Positions 45,307 through 55,662 of a DNA stretch of 64,000 nucleotides are shown here, piece after piece. This DNA is from Algoriphagus sp. Y33 (GTDB lineage Bacteria; Bacteroidota; Bacteroidia; Cytophagales; Cyclobacteriaceae), in assembly GCF_014838715.1 (NCBI RefSeq), contig NZ_CP061947.1, positions 992,001-1,056,000 of the forward strand, written 5' to 3'. Position 1 is the first letter of the stretch. Each line of letters begins with the position of its first letter. A model generated the notes under the pieces. It was not told the DNA's origin. It saw only the letters and a list, made by a program, of their open reading frames with translations, and ran no database searches. The translations under genes were made by a program, and so were the position numbers.

Positions 45307-47682
45307 ATGCATAATAACCCCCAAGAAAATGGCCCAATTGAAGTTAGTGAGATACTGGATTCTCCTTATGAAGTAGTTTTTGATGAAAATGTTCGCGAGA
45401 TAGCACGGGAGTTTGGGGTATCGGGTTCAACGATTTCAATTTTTGACAAAGATCGGGTGTGGTTTAAGGCAAGACACGGGGTGTTGATAGATGAAATAGG
45501 GAATGAACAGTCTATTTCTAGAGGTTTGCTAGTCAATACGAAGGATCTACTAGTAATAGAGAACTTGGGTAAGAGTGAAAAATATAAAAATCATTATGCC
45601 CACGCTGTTGCCGGGTTAGGTTTTTTTGCCTGTGCAGCATTGATGACCGATGATAGAAAAGTCATAGGGGCATTATGTGTTTTTGATGAAGTCCCTTACA
45701 AACCGTCTCCCTTACAGCTTTCAAAACTTGTGGAAAAAGCTGGGGTGATAAGTCACCTGCTGGAAAAGCCTACCGGCAGATTCGTAGAGTTGATTGGCCG
45801 TTCTTCTGATGAAATGGGCATCGTCAGAAAGGTGTCTTCAGTCGGAGATTATGGAGGTTTTTACGCCAATACAGCTAGCAATTATTTGTATTGGAATCCT
45901 GCCAACAATAGAATACTCAACATCAAAGAGGATTGGTGTCCGCTATTCAATGATCTGATCAACCCTTTGTTTACTCCTCATTTTAAGGCTAATAAAGATG
46001 TTCTAAAACTAATAGACAGCATTCGCCTTTTAATTCAAAACCCGGAAGTTTCCGGGTATTCCCGTCTTTTCACCTTTAATTTTGGGCTACCCCGAATATT
46101 GTATGTGAATATGATTTATCATCGAAATGGTGATGATGTTTATGTTGTGTTGAAGAACGAGAGTAGAGTTGTGGATTTGGCGAAGGGGGATTATGGGAAA
46201 AGGAATTTTCTTAAGGAGGTGGAGTCACTGGCGAAAACGGGCGGATGGGAGTACAATTTTAAAAATAAGGAATTTCAGTTTTCAAAAAACGCTACAAAAA
46301 TCCTTGGTATTAAGCCTGTTCCAACAGCTAATTTTGATTCTTTACACTTGGGGCAAAAGATTCAAAACTTAAAAACACTTGAAAATGATTTCAGTGAGGC
46401 AATAGCCGAAAGAAAAGAACATTCGGTAATCATTGCCTATAAAGAAAGCCATGCTGCTGAAAAGACAATCCGAATCAATGGAGCACCTGTATTTAAAGGA
46501 GATATTTGTGAGCGGTTGGTAGGTACTATCCAGGATATTTCAGAGGATAAGGCTAATCATGATTTACTTTCAATTCTTAAAACCAACGTAGAACATCAGG
46601 TTGATTTTTACAAGTCACTGGTCAATAGCAGTAACATTTTTATTCTATTGCTAGACAAAGACGGCAACTTGCTTTTTTCGAATAAACCATACAATCGGAT
46701 TTTTGCCGGAGTTGACGAAAACTCGGAGCTGCTAGGCAGACATGAACCTTCATTTTATTCTACAGAAAATAGTGAGAAAATAAAGAAGATAATTTCGAAA
46801 TGTCTGGAAAATCCAAGGATATCCTTTCCTCTGCTTTTGGATAGGGAGGACGCCTTTTCCAATAACAAACTTACAAAATGGGATTGCTGTACAATAGGAA
46901 GCAATACAGATGGTGCTCCCAATGTACTCTTTATCGGAATTGACATCACAGAGCTCAAGAAGAGTAAGGAAAAGCTTTTGAAGTTGCTTGACGAAGTTTC
47001 TAAGCAAAATGAAAGATTTATTGAGTTTGGAAACATTGTCAATCACAATATACATTCTCAGGTTGCCAATCTTCAGGGACTCATCCAGCTGATAGACTTA
47101 ATGAAAAACCCTGATGAAATGTCAGAATATTTCGAGCATCTTGAGTCAACAGTGAAGAACTTGGCAGAAATCACCTCAATCGTTTCTACGGTTCTCAATA
47201 TTCAAAATAATAAGAAGCCACTGCTGGAAACTATTGACATCAAAAAGGCAATTGATAACATTCTGAATTTGTTTAGGGAAGACATAGTAAATTTGTCTGT
47301 TAGAGTGGAGGTGGACATTCCTGAGGGACTTGAAGTGGTTTCGGTAAGAAGATATTTAGAATCCACCATGAAAGAACTGATCTCGAATGCAATCCGTTTT
47401 AGATCAAAGAACCGAAATCTCCATTTGACAATTAACGCCTTCAAGGATTCCGGTCGATGTACTATTTGTTTCAAAGATAATGGGATAGGGATTGATCTTT
47501 TGATGTATGCCAATAGGATCTTTAAACTTTATGAAACCCTCATCCCATTCCGGGAATTTAAGGGAACGGGTTTGTATTTGTCCAGAGTTAGGATAGGCGC
47601 GATAGGAGGTAATTTGAAAGTGGATTCTTTGCCTGATATTGGAAGCACATTTTCTATTGAATTGCCTGATGAAGAAAGTTAG
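45307..47682 (+). CDS. GAF/PAS hybrid sensor histidine kinase
   Basis: ATG 45307 (MHNNPQENG) is preferred over the in-frame TTG at 45292, giving 791 residues. Domain order: GAF (about 25-150), an unrecognised/PAS-like part (190-290), PAS (SLAKTGGWEYNFKNKEFQFS, about 305-410), PAS (DFYKSLVNSSNIFILLLDKD, about 435-560). The DHp helix has an atypical His box FGNIVNHNIHSQVANLQGL, and HATPase_c has LISNAIRFRS, FKDNGIGID and FKGTGLYLS. No TM helices. The stop overlaps the response-regulator start by 14 bp, so they form a pair. Confidence 0.9.
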   Translation: MHNNPQENGPIEVSEILDSPYEVVFDENVREIAREFGVSGSTISIFDKDRVWFKARHGVLIDEIGNEQSISRGLLVNTKDLLVIENLGKSEKYKNHYAHAVAGLGFFACAALMTDDRKVIGALCVFDEVPYKPSPLQLSKLVEKAGVISHLLEKPTGRFVELIGRSSDEMGIVRKVSSVGDYGGFYANTASNYLYWNPANNRILNIKEDWCPLFNDLINPLFTPHFKANKDVLKLIDSIRLLIQNPEVSGYSRLFTFNFGLPRILYVNMIYHRNGDDVYVVLKNESRVVDLAKGDYGKRNFLKEVESLAKTGGWEYNFKNKEFQFSKNATKILGIKPVPTANFDSLHLGQKIQNLKTLENDFSEAIAERKEHSVIIAYKESHAAEKTIRINGAPVFKGDICERLVGTIQDISEDKANHDLLSILKTNVEHQVDFYKSLVNSSNIFILLLDKDGNLLFSNKPYNRIFAGVDENSELLGRHEPSFYSTENSEKIKKIISKCLENPRISFPLLLDREDAFSNNKLTKWDCCTIGSNTDGAPNVLFIGIDITELKKSKEKLLKLLDEVSKQNERFIEFGNIVNHNIHSQVANLQGLIQLIDLMKNPDEMSEYFEHLESTVKNLAEITSIVSTVLNIQNNKKPLLETIDIKKAIDNILNLFREDIVNLSVRVEVDIPEGLEVVSVRRYLESTMKELISNAIRFRSKNRNLHLTINAFKDSGRCTICFKDNGIGIDLLMYANRIFKLYETLIPFREFKGTGLYLSRVRIGAIGGNLKVDSLPDIGSTFSIELPDEES

Positions 47683-48103
47683 AATTATAGTAATAGATGA
47701 TGATCCCTTAAGCTTATTGATTGCTAAAAAGCTCCTTAAGAAGTATCTGCCTTCGGACTTCAATTACATGCTCGAAGCTTTTCAGGATTCTAAAGTAGCA
47801 TTTAGTCAAGTTTTAGAATGCGATTCAGATCCGGATATACGCGATTCGAATGGTTGGATTACTACCGTATTGCTGGATATAAACATGCCTGGAGTGGATG
47901 GTTGGACATTTTTGGATATGCTTGACGAGGCTGATCCTGAATCAAATATCAGTGTTTTTCTACATAGCTCATCTGACAATGAGTCTGATAAGGATAGAGC
48001 CAAGAGTTTTGGACGTGTTTGTAATTATATTACGAAGCCTCTTGATCCATTGAAAATCAGTGTTTTTTACTCTAATCTTGTTGAGATAGCACAAAAAATG
48101 TGA
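47669..48103 (+). CDS. Single-domain response regulator
   Basis: From ATG 47669 (MKKVRIIVIDDDPLSLLIAK) 144 residues form one receiver domain. Acidic pocket Asp9-Asp11, phospho-acceptor Asp in VLLDINMPGVDGW near 68, Ser/Thr in FLHSSSDN and Lys in YITKPLDP. No output domain, so it works by protein contact or phosphotransfer, like CheY or Bacteroidota single-domain regulators. It overlaps the kinase gene by 14 bp. Confidence 0.93.
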   Translation: MKKVRIIVIDDDPLSLLIAKKLLKKYLPSDFNYMLEAFQDSKVAFSQVLECDSDPDIRDSNGWITTVLLDINMPGVDGWTFLDMLDEADPESNISVFLHSSSDNESDKDRAKSFGRVCNYITKPLDPLKISVFYSNLVEIAQKM

Positions 48104-48450
48104 AATAGCAGGTTTATTTTGATCTTACAGTAAATTAAGGTGTTCTAAATTCCTGCAACTCGGTTAGTAATTAAAAGAACCATGAGAGCTCTAAAAATGA
48201 CAGGATTGCACATGGCTTTGGCAGAATGTCTAGTCGGTTTGTCTTAATTCTTTTCCGGATATTCGAAGATGGGATACGACCGATTTCCACATATTGAGCA
48301 ATAATTGTCTCTGATTTTTATGAGCTAATGTTCTCAAAGAGCCTTTTTTTGGCTTATAAAGTGATTTTTCGTTTTGGTAGTTTTTTGGATAGCAGTGTAG
48401 AAAGAGGCTCCCGGTACCAGCCAATTATTCAATCTAAAATTTTTGACATT
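48104..48450. other. Interval before the glycosidase-like gene
   Basis: About 350 bp. An open frame from 48328 runs into the next gene, but its first 41 codons look non-conserved; ATG 48451 is the better start. Nothing else recognised. Confidence 0.4.
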
Positions 48451-49161
48451 ATGATCCCAAATTCTAATTCAGCTAAAATAGCTAATAATCCCGTTGAACC
48501 CCCAACAGAACGTACTGTATGGTTCCCTGTTAGAAATAGAAAGGAAGTGATGCTCGAAATAGGTAGATTTCAATCTGAAGGTGTTGACTATCTGAGATTG
48601 GGGATAGATTGCGCTGAATTTAGCACCAAAAAAGGGAAAAAGTGGTACGATTGGCTTTTGCCTACTTTAGCTGATAGTTTTGATTTAGAACTATGTTTTG
48701 ATAACTTCTCCAAAAGCCCGGGCAAGTCACTGATTAAGAAACAAACCTTGCCGGAAATAGTTGAGCACTTCATTGTTGTGCATGGAGAGCATTTCGACTT
48801 GATCGAATTATGGAGAAATCCTTCTTGCAGAATGAAAGAGGAAATCCCTGAAAATATCTTTGCAGAGGATGTAGTGTTTGCAGCTACTTGGGCGAAGCAC
48901 TTGGGAAAAAAAGTAAGTCTCGGTAAAATACAAACGGTTGACTTTGAGTGGATCACTAAACTAGTGTCATCTCAGTTTCTGAAAAATATTGAGCATATTG
49001 AGGTGGATAAGGACGGAGAGGATTTATGGAGTTCGAGCACTGGCTTCTATGAACGGACGTTGAGAAGTCTCTTTGAGGCTAAAGGATTAGAAATAGAAAT
49101 TCGTCCAAACTCAAAACCTTTGCCAAACGTACAAGTGTCAACTACTGAGATTGCTTGCTAA
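48451..49161 (+). CDS. Degenerate TIM-barrel glycosidase-like protein
   Basis: From ATG 48451 the product is 236 residues with no signal peptide. VDYLRLGIDCAEFSTKKGKK, WYDWLLPTLADSFDLELCF and FDLIELWRNPSCR line up with the part of GH-A-type beta-xylosidase-like proteins that normally reads LR-GLSWADW, WYDWLMPAL and ELWNEPN. The acid/base Glu of the NEP motif is Asn-Pro here, and the C-terminal half-barrel is missing, so hydrolysis is unlikely. A sugar-binding or scaffold role is possible. Remote similarity only. Confidence 0.5.
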   Translation: MIPNSNSAKIANNPVEPPTERTVWFPVRNRKEVMLEIGRFQSEGVDYLRLGIDCAEFSTKKGKKWYDWLLPTLADSFDLELCFDNFSKSPGKSLIKKQTLPEIVEHFIVVHGEHFDLIELWRNPSCRMKEEIPENIFAEDVVFAATWAKHLGKKVSLGKIQTVDFEWITKLVSSQFLKNIEHIEVDKDGEDLWSSSTGFYERTLRSLFEAKGLEIEIRPNSKPLPNVQVSTTEIAC

Positions 49162-49257
49162 AGAGAAGTCGATTTAATAATCTTTGATTCATCTGGATTG
49201 AAATAATTAAATTAAGTGTGAGTAAGAACTTTAATTCCATGATATAATAACATTACT

Positions 49258-49476
49258 ATGAATGATGAAAAACACAATGTCATGTATGGTTTAAGAAAAA
49301 TCACTCATTTTTCTGAAGGGGTGACTTCCCTTATAGCCGGTACGTATGTTTTGTCTCTTGCCGTAACGAAACGTAATATAGCGCTAAGGATAGCTCTAGG
49401 CATAGCAGGAGGATATTTGATATTAAGAAGTGGGAGCAGATTGCATTCGGGTAGCTTTGATGATGAAGTTTTATGA
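49258..49476 (+). CDS. Small DUF2892-like membrane protein
   Basis: A 72-residue protein with two hydrophobic segments (VTSLIAGTYVLSLAV and IALRIALGIAGGYLILRSGS) separated by a short basic loop, the layout of DUF2892/YgaP-type membrane domains. Function unknown. It is not coupled to its neighbours. Confidence 0.6.
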   Translation: MNDEKHNVMYGLRKITHFSEGVTSLIAGTYVLSLAVTKRNIALRIALGIAGGYLILRSGSRLHSGSFDDEVL

Positions 49477-49796
49477 GAATTTGCCAGTCTTCGTATCTTG
49501 CCGGTAAGTATTACATTAATGCTGAAGAGACCTTCACTGGCCGTTAATTGAAATATTCTCGATTAAGCCTATGGAAAAACCGATTCAAGTAGATCTGGTT
49601 CAGTTCTCAAAAGATTTTTAATACTGAATCACATGTCTTCGTAGTATACTGATTGCAGCCGGCTGGACACGGATCTTATTTTTAACTTTTAGGGTTCTCA
49701 AATTTGCGGTTTTAGGAACTAAATGGGACACCAATGCCTTAAATTGGATCATACGTCTTCAAATAGCTGTCTCTGCCTTACCTATTAACTGTAAAC
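49477..49796. other. Gene-free interval
   Basis: About 320 bp without a reading frame, hairpin or repeat that could be recognised. Confidence 0.4.
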
Positions 49797-50342
49797 ATGG
49801 GAAAGAAACTCGAATTTATAACTCCTGAATTGAGGGATTTTATTATAGACCAAAAAATATTCTTTGTGGGAACTGCTGCTGATGAAGGGAGTGTGAATAT
49901 TTCCCCCAAGGGTACCGACTCGTTTAGGGTCATTGATGAAAATAAGATCATTTGGCTCAACTTAACAGGAAGTGGAAATGAAACGGCTGCACATTTATTG
50001 AAAAATAGCAGAATGACCATTATGTTTTGTGCCTTCGAAGGAAAGCCGTTGATACTTAGACTGTATGGAAATGCGAAAATTTACCATCGCAGAGACAGTG
50101 AGTTTCAGAAGCATATTGGTTTGTTTCCGGAAAATACGGGCTCAAGGCAGATTATAGAGATGGATGTACACTTGGTTCAAACTTCCTGTGGTTTTGCAGT
50201 TCCTTTTATGGATTTCAAGGAAGAGCGGAATACGTTGAATGCTTGGTCATCAAAACAGGGGATAGAAGGAATAGAAAAATACTGGGAAAGCAAGAATACC
50301 CAAAGTATTGACGGCTTCGAAACGGAAATTCTCCGGAACTGA
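49797..50342 (+). CDS. Pyridoxamine-5'-phosphate-oxidase-family flavoprotein
   Basis: A 181-residue split-barrel protein: FFVGTAADEGSVNISPKGTD near residues 22-41 and KIIWLNLTGSGNETAAHLLK at 50-69 are the family's FMN-binding region. Likely an FMN- or F420-dependent oxidoreductase of unknown substrate rather than true PdxH, since the PdxH C-terminal motif is absent. Confidence 0.87.
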   Translation: MGKKLEFITPELRDFIIDQKIFFVGTAADEGSVNISPKGTDSFRVIDENKIIWLNLTGSGNETAAHLLKNSRMTIMFCAFEGKPLILRLYGNAKIYHRRDSEFQKHIGLFPENTGSRQIIEMDVHLVQTSCGFAVPFMDFKEERNTLNAWSSKQGIEGIEKYWESKNTQSIDGFETEILRN

Positions 50343-50429
50343 TACCATTGTTCCGAGTAATTTTACCATAGTGATGGCTTACCAAGTTCACTAATCTAAC
50401 TTTTTCAGAAGACACAATTAAGGCATTTA

Positions 50430-51224
50430 TCACACTGCAACTGCGGCCTTGATATGTGGATGCGGATCGTAATTGATCAATTCGAAATCTTCATATTTAA
50501 ATTCAAAAATATCGGTAACATTGGGATTGATTTTCATTGTAGGCAATTCTCTGATCTCCCTGCTTAATTGGAGTTCAGCTTGTTCTAAATGATTGGAATA
50601 CAAATGGGCATCCCCAAAGGTATGAACGAAATCGCCTGCCTCCAATCCGCATACCTGAGCTACCATCATAGTGAACAATGCGTAGGAGGCGATGTTAAAA
50701 GGGACACCCAAGAATACATCTGCACTTCGCTGGTAGAGTTGGCAACTCAGTTTACCGTCTGCAACATAGAATTGGAAAATCGTGTGACAGGGAGGCAAAG
50801 CCATATTGTCGACATCGGCTACATTCCAAGCGCTAACGATATGCCTACGGCTGTCAGGTTTAGTTTTGATTTGGTGGATTAGGTTTTTGATTTGATCGAT
50901 TTCACCACCTTTGCCATCTGGCCAATGTCTCCACTGATAGCCGTAGACGGGTCCCAAGTCTCCGTTTTCGTCAGCCCACTCATTCCAGATAGATACTTTG
51001 TTGTCTTTGAGGTAGTTGATGTTGGATTCTCCTCTTAGAAACCAGAGTAGCTCAATGATGATCGAGCGGAGGTGAAGCTTCTTAGTGGTGACTACAGGAA
51101 AGCCTTGGGATAAATCAAACCGCATTTGATGACCGAAAATACTCCGGGTTCCAGTACCTGTTCTATCCCCTTTTACAGCTCCCTCGTTCAGGATTTTGCG
51201 CATCAACTCGTGGTATTGCTTCAT
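50430..51224 (-). CDS. thyA: Thymidylate synthase
   Basis: ATG 51224 ([12 protein letters not shown]) gives the standard 264 residues. It converts dUMP to dTMP with methylene-tetrahydrofolate. [20 protein letters not shown], the catalytic Cys in [13 protein letters not shown], the Arg pair in DSRRH and [20 protein letters not shown] are all present. The usual partner folA is not adjacent in this window. Confidence 0.97.
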   Translation of the reverse strand: MKQYHELMRKILNEGAVKGDRTGTGTRSIFGHQMRFDLSQGFPVVTTKKLHLRSIIIELLWFLRGESNINYLKDNKVSIWNEWADENGDLGPVYGYQWRHWPDGKGGEIDQIKNLIHQIKTKPDSRRHIVSAWNVADVDNMALPPCHTIFQFYVADGKLSCQLYQRSADVFLGVPFNIASYALFTMMVAQVCGLEAGDFVHTFGDAHLYSNHLEQAELQLSREIRELPTMKINPNVTDIFEFKYEDFELINYDPHPHIKAAVAV

Positions 51225-51358
51225 CTTCTTGGTTTGATTTTCAACTTTTGGCAAGTTAATCAGTTCGGAGAATAAATGGAATTGATTTAGCACAAAGCAG
51301 CTTCATTCTTGTTATACTTGGATAGGAAATAGGGATGGAAATTTATGTGAATGAATAA

Positions 51359-53614
51359 ATGTTTCAAAAATTAACAGCTTACACTTTACTTGTTCTGGCG
51401 GTTTTGCTTTGTGTTTTGTTGGCGATTTTCCGACCGCTTCCACAGTTCAATTACAATTTCGAAACATTCTTTCCGCAGGATGACGAGAGCCTTGATTTCT
51501 ATCAAAGCTTCAAAAAGCAATTTGAAAATGACAATGACTATTTGCTTGTAGCCCTGGGAAATGGTGAAGGGGAGCTTTTTAATCCTGATTTTTTGACGAA
51601 AGCCAATGCTATACAATCCGAAATTCGGAAGTTGGATAAAGTCGATACAGTGATTTCTCTTTTGGACTTGGAGCAACCAATCATCGGCGTATTTGGAGTG
51701 ACCGGCAGAAAAGTACTGGACTGGTCGGACATGAGCTCGCAGGTAAGAACTTCCGGAAATCTGGATCAATACCGCTCCCAGCTGCTTTCGAAAGACGGAA
51801 ACTCTCTTTTGCTCTGGATCAAAAACGAACAGAATATTTCAAAATCTGACGGAGATGTATTGTACAATTCAATTAAGGATATCTTCACTCGATATAGCAT
51901 AAAGCCCATAGCGGTAGCCGGTAAAATCCAAACCCAGGGAGATTTTATTATCCTTATGCAAGATGAATTCGGGTTGTTTTTTGGGTACTCGATTTTATTA
52001 ATTCTGCTTTTGCTCTTTTTGATTTTTCGATCTTGGTGGGGAGTACTTATTCCATTTTTTGTTCTCGTCATTGGGGTTGCATGGGCATTTGGACTGCTGA
52101 TTTACTTAGGCAAACCGCTAGATGTCATGTCGGTAATGCAGCCAACTATTTTTTTGATCGTGGGATTAAGTGCTTTGATTCATTTTTTCACTCACTTGCT
52201 TAAAAAGCTGAAGGCGGGAGATGAAAAAGAGACAGCGATTTATGCCGTTTTCAGAGAGTTGACTATACCTGTGTGGTTGACCGTGATGACGACTGCATTG
52301 GGATTTTTGTCCCTCTATTTCACCAGTATTCCAGCTTTACAGGATTTTGGATGGTCTACCAGTCTGGGGGTGTTGGTGATGTTTTTGGCAGTTATATTTC
52401 TAGCTCCCGGATTGTTATATTTACTCCCGATTAAAACTTCTCCTATTCATCAAAAGCCTGAAAAATCCAACCTGCTTCTTAGGATTTTTTCTTGGCAGTT
52501 AAAACATAGAAACGGGATCCGGATTTCATTCCTTGCGGTTACTCTCCTGTGTGTTTTCTTGGGGTTGAACTTGAAGATTAATGGATACCTTCTTGATAAT
52601 CTTCCTTTAGATCATCCTATTCAGCAAGACTTTACGTTTTTTGATGAGCAATTTGGCGGTTCAAACCCTTTGGAGCTCCATCTGTCTGTAGGAAAAGGGG
52701 CAAATTCTCTGTTGGACTATGATGTGCTAGGAGAACTGAACAAGGTAGAATCAAAAATCCAAGAGTTATTTGGGGGAGGGCAGACCGTTTCTCCATTGAC
52801 ACTGGTGAAATCCATCAATCAAGCCCAGAACCGAGGTAATCCGCAGGCTTTTCAATTGCCTTCAAAAGGACAGCTACAGCGTATGAATCGATGGCTCGAA
52901 GCAGCCTTGGAAACTGGAGAGCCGAAAGTGTTGAGTGCTGATAGAAAATCAGGCAGAATAAGTACTAGAGCAGCTGATCTCGGCTCACTGAAGATGACAG
53001 CACTCCGTGCGAAGTTGGACGAATTTGTGCTGGAAGAGGTGACCCCTGATTTGCTGAAAGTACGATGGACAGGCACAGCCTATTTGATAGACAAAGGGCA
53101 TTCATCTGTGACGTTGCAGATGGCAAAAGGTCTGGGGGTTGCATTTCTTTTGGTGGGGGTAATCGCAGGATTTTTGTTTAGATCTTGGCGAATATCATTT
53201 CTTCTTTTGATCCCAAATTTAATTCCTCTTATTTGGATGCTTGGGCTGATGTATGTGCTGGGGATTGAGTTTAAGTTAACCACTGCGATTCTGTTTACTG
53301 TGGCATTTGGTATAGCGGTGGATGATAGCATCCATTTTATGAGTAGGCTGAAGTTTGAGCTGGCTTCAGGGAAAAATCTGATCTATGCGCTCAAACGTAC
53401 TTATTTGGAAACAGGAAAAGCAATTGTTTTGACTACTCTAGTTCTGACCACAGGATTTGGCTTGTTGATTTTCAGTCAGTTTGGAGTGACCCACTTTACA
53501 GGATTGTTGATTTCTGCCTCGATGGTTTTTGCTCTTTTAGCTGATTTGATGCTGCTTCCACTTTTGCTTTTGCCTTTGAAGAAAATATGGGAGGAAAAAT
53601 TCCGGGAAGAATAA
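51359..53614 (+). CDS. RND-superfamily transporter, HAE3/MMPL type
   Basis: A 751-residue membrane protein with two repeats of one TM, a periplasmic loop and five TMs. TM1 is TLLVLAVLLCVLLAIF. The second repeat carries AFGIAVDDSIHFMSRLKFEL with the Asp pair typical of hopanoid/lipid-exporting RND proteins. No adaptor or channel gene nearby, as usual for HAE3. Lipid or hydrophobic compound transfer is the likely role. Confidence 0.88.
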   Translation: MFQKLTAYTLLVLAVLLCVLLAIFRPLPQFNYNFETFFPQDDESLDFYQSFKKQFENDNDYLLVALGNGEGELFNPDFLTKANAIQSEIRKLDKVDTVISLLDLEQPIIGVFGVTGRKVLDWSDMSSQVRTSGNLDQYRSQLLSKDGNSLLLWIKNEQNISKSDGDVLYNSIKDIFTRYSIKPIAVAGKIQTQGDFIILMQDEFGLFFGYSILLILLLLFLIFRSWWGVLIPFFVLVIGVAWAFGLLIYLGKPLDVMSVMQPTIFLIVGLSALIHFFTHLLKKLKAGDEKETAIYAVFRELTIPVWLTVMTTALGFLSLYFTSIPALQDFGWSTSLGVLVMFLAVIFLAPGLLYLLPIKTSPIHQKPEKSNLLLRIFSWQLKHRNGIRISFLAVTLLCVFLGLNLKINGYLLDNLPLDHPIQQDFTFFDEQFGGSNPLELHLSVGKGANSLLDYDVLGELNKVESKIQELFGGGQTVSPLTLVKSINQAQNRGNPQAFQLPSKGQLQRMNRWLEAALETGEPKVLSADRKSGRISTRAADLGSLKMTALRAKLDEFVLEEVTPDLLKVRWTGTAYLIDKGHSSVTLQMAKGLGVAFLLVGVIAGFLFRSWRISFLLLIPNLIPLIWMLGLMYVLGIEFKLTTAILFTVAFGIAVDDSIHFMSRLKFELASGKNLIYALKRTYLETGKAIVLTTLVLTTGFGLLIFSQFGVTHFTGLLISASMVFALLADLMLLPLLLLPLKKIWEEKFREE

Positions 53615-53622
53615 AGTAGTTG

Positions 53623-54666
53623 CTACTTGCTGAATCCTTCCCAAGTAAAAGTGGCAGACACAGGATAATGGTCAGAATAATCTACTTCTCTGTGGGTTCT
53701 AAACTGAACGGCCTTGAGTTTTTCGCTGGAGAAAATATGATCAATCCTTAGAAAGAAGAGTATTCTATTGTAAGTGAACCCAAAGCCTCTTCCTGCGTTT
53801 TCAAAGGCATTCTCATAATTTTCCCCCAATTTGAAGTACGTATAGGAATAAGGGATTTCATTCAAGTCACCCATTAGGATCAAAGGGTGGGGACTGTTAT
53901 TCATATGTTCCAAAAGAACTTTAAGTTGTTTGTTTCGTGCCAAACTGCCTCTTTGCAATTTGCCTAGTGTTTGTCTGTAATTTTCCTTGAAACCTTCAAG
54001 ATTTTCCAATCCTTCAGAATTAATCCTCATAGATTCCAAATGTGCATTGTAGATTCTGATCGTATCGTTATTAACTAATATATCTGCGAAAATAGCCCCG
54101 TTTGTTCCTTGAGAGTTGAACACCTTGCCCTCATTGATGATTGGGAACCTGGAGAAAATAGCCAACCCATTGGACATTTTTTTAGGATTTCCATCGGTGA
54201 TTTGGTAGGAGACTTTATAATTTGAATCCTTGCCGAGGATTTTGACAGCATCCTTGGAAGGGGTAGTGTTGTCTTGCAGAAATTCCTGAAAGACCTTTAT
54301 ATCAGCCGGCTGTTCCTGTAGCCATGAGAGTACATTTGAGTCTGGGGATACCTCACTTTTTGGATTGTAATAAAACATGTGGGCATTGTAGGTAAGGACT
54401 TTAAGTCCTTTAGCTTCCTCATTTTTGGGATGGATCTGGAAGGTAGCTATCAAGAATTTGTAGCCGATCAGTAAAGCCAGAAATGGTAAAAAAGCCAGTT
54501 TCCTCCAAGAAAGAATCAATATCACAAGCAAAAATAGATTCAGCAATAAAATGACCGGAATGAAAAAAGGCAATAATCCCACGTATCGGAAATACTCAGG
54601 TGAGATATAAACGCTGGAAAACAATAAAAGCGAAGTGGCAAAAATAAGCCAAGTGATAATTTTCAT
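53623..54666 (-). CDS. Membrane-anchored endonuclease/exonuclease/phosphatase-family protein
   Basis: A 347-residue protein with three N-terminal TM helices (residues 5-70), then an EEP domain. Motifs: VLTYNAHMFYYN (Asn), VFQEFLQDN (metal-binding Glu), RIYNAHLES, ILMGDLNEIPYSYTY (Asp/Asn) and DHIFSS...SDHYPVSATF (catalytic His). Could be a nuclease or a sphingomyelinase-like phosphodiesterase in the periplasm. 3' end is 8 bp from the convergent RND gene. Confidence 0.88.
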   Translation of the reverse strand: MKIITWLIFATSLLLFSSVYISPEYFRYVGLLPFFIPVILLLNLFLLVILILSWRKLAFLPFLALLIGYKFLIATFQIHPKNEEAKGLKVLTYNAHMFYYNPKSEVSPDSNVLSWLQEQPADIKVFQEFLQDNTTPSKDAVKILGKDSNYKVSYQITDGNPKKMSNGLAIFSRFPIINEGKVFNSQGTNGAIFADILVNNDTIRIYNAHLESMRINSEGLENLEGFKENYRQTLGKLQRGSLARNKQLKVLLEHMNNSPHPLILMGDLNEIPYSYTYFKLGENYENAFENAGRGFGFTYNRILFFLRIDHIFSSEKLKAVQFRTHREVDYSDHYPVSATFTWEGFSK

Positions 54667-55068
54667 CTGTTTATAATTTGTCTTTCAGCGGTCATAATCT
54701 GTCCCGTGACTAAGGAAACGGGATAGCCTGCCCGACCTTTGGGATCCGTCTCCCTGAGGGCAGGAGCTCTCGCTTGATAGATAATCATCCCACTGTGAGA
54801 CTCTTAGGGTCATGTATGATTTCATGAATTAAAATTGATCAGGCAAAGCATTGTACGATAAATCATGATCCTTTTCAAGTTGTTGAACGTATTATATCCA
54901 GAGCAATCTTCGATCCAAGTGAGAAATAACTTCCATGTTTCATTTTCCTTATATGTAAAGGTAGAATTTTTGAAGTTGAAGCAAATGAATGTTACTTAAA
55001 TGATGAAAGAGAGCCTATAATTTTGCTCATTTGCCAATTATTAGTTATTTCGATAGAAAATTACCACT
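54667..55068. other. Gene-free interval with inverted repeats
   Basis: About 400 bp. CCCGT/ACGGG (54702-54721) and CCTGCCC/GGGCAGG (about 54727-54764) form nested hairpins near 54700-54770, reminiscent of the GCGGGACAGGC word inside the repeat at 17375-17470. The remainder shows nothing. Confidence 0.45.
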
Positions 55069-55644
55069 ATGAAAACGTACCAAACTATTTTATCGGCAAC
55101 ATTGATTGCCATGGTGTTTACTTCATGCAGTGAATCTAAGACTTCTGAATCCTCTGAGTCCGAAGTTGCCGTTGAGACTAAGGAAGCTGCCGAGACGGTG
55201 GAGTCCAGACCAAGCCCGTTGATGGAAAAGACAGGGCAGATTGCCGGCAAAACATTTAAAATACAATACGGTTCTCCTGCGGTGAAAGGCAGAGAACTGT
55301 GGGGAGACTTGGTGCCATATAATGTGGTATGGAGGACTGGTGCCAATGAAGCTTCTTATGTGGAGTTGGCTGAGGACATGACTGTAGAAGGAGATAGACT
55401 GCCTGCAGGCAAATACTCTCTGTTTACAATTCCAAAAGAGAGTGGTCCGTGGACAGTGATTTTCAATTCAGAATGGGATTTGGAACATGGACATTTTCAG
55501 TATGACGAAAAAAATGATGTGCTAAGAGTAGATGTGACTCCCATTTGGGAAGAGTCCAGCCAAGAGTCTTTATCAATGGACATTGAAAGCCCGGGAATAG
55601 TGATTCGCTGGGAAAAACTAAAGTTGCCCATCAGTATCAATTAG
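55069..55644 (+). CDS. DUF2911 lipoprotein
   Basis: A 191-residue protein. Lipoprotein signal with lipobox VFTSC (Cys19), a Ser/Glu-rich linker (residues 20-60), then the DUF2911 beta domain: IQYGSPAVKGRELWGDLVPY, NVVWRTGANEASYVELAEDM and GKYSLFTIPKESGPWTVIFN. Function of the family is unknown; it occurs widely in Bacteroidota. Followed by a terminator. Confidence 0.92.
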   Translation: MKTYQTILSATLIAMVFTSCSESKTSESSESEVAVETKEAAETVESRPSPLMEKTGQIAGKTFKIQYGSPAVKGRELWGDLVPYNVVWRTGANEASYVELAEDMTVEGDRLPAGKYSLFTIPKESGPWTVIFNSEWDLEHGHFQYDEKNDVLRVDVTPIWEESSQESLSMDIESPGIVIRWEKLKLPISIN

Positions 55645-55662
55645 AAAAAACTTTACATTTGT

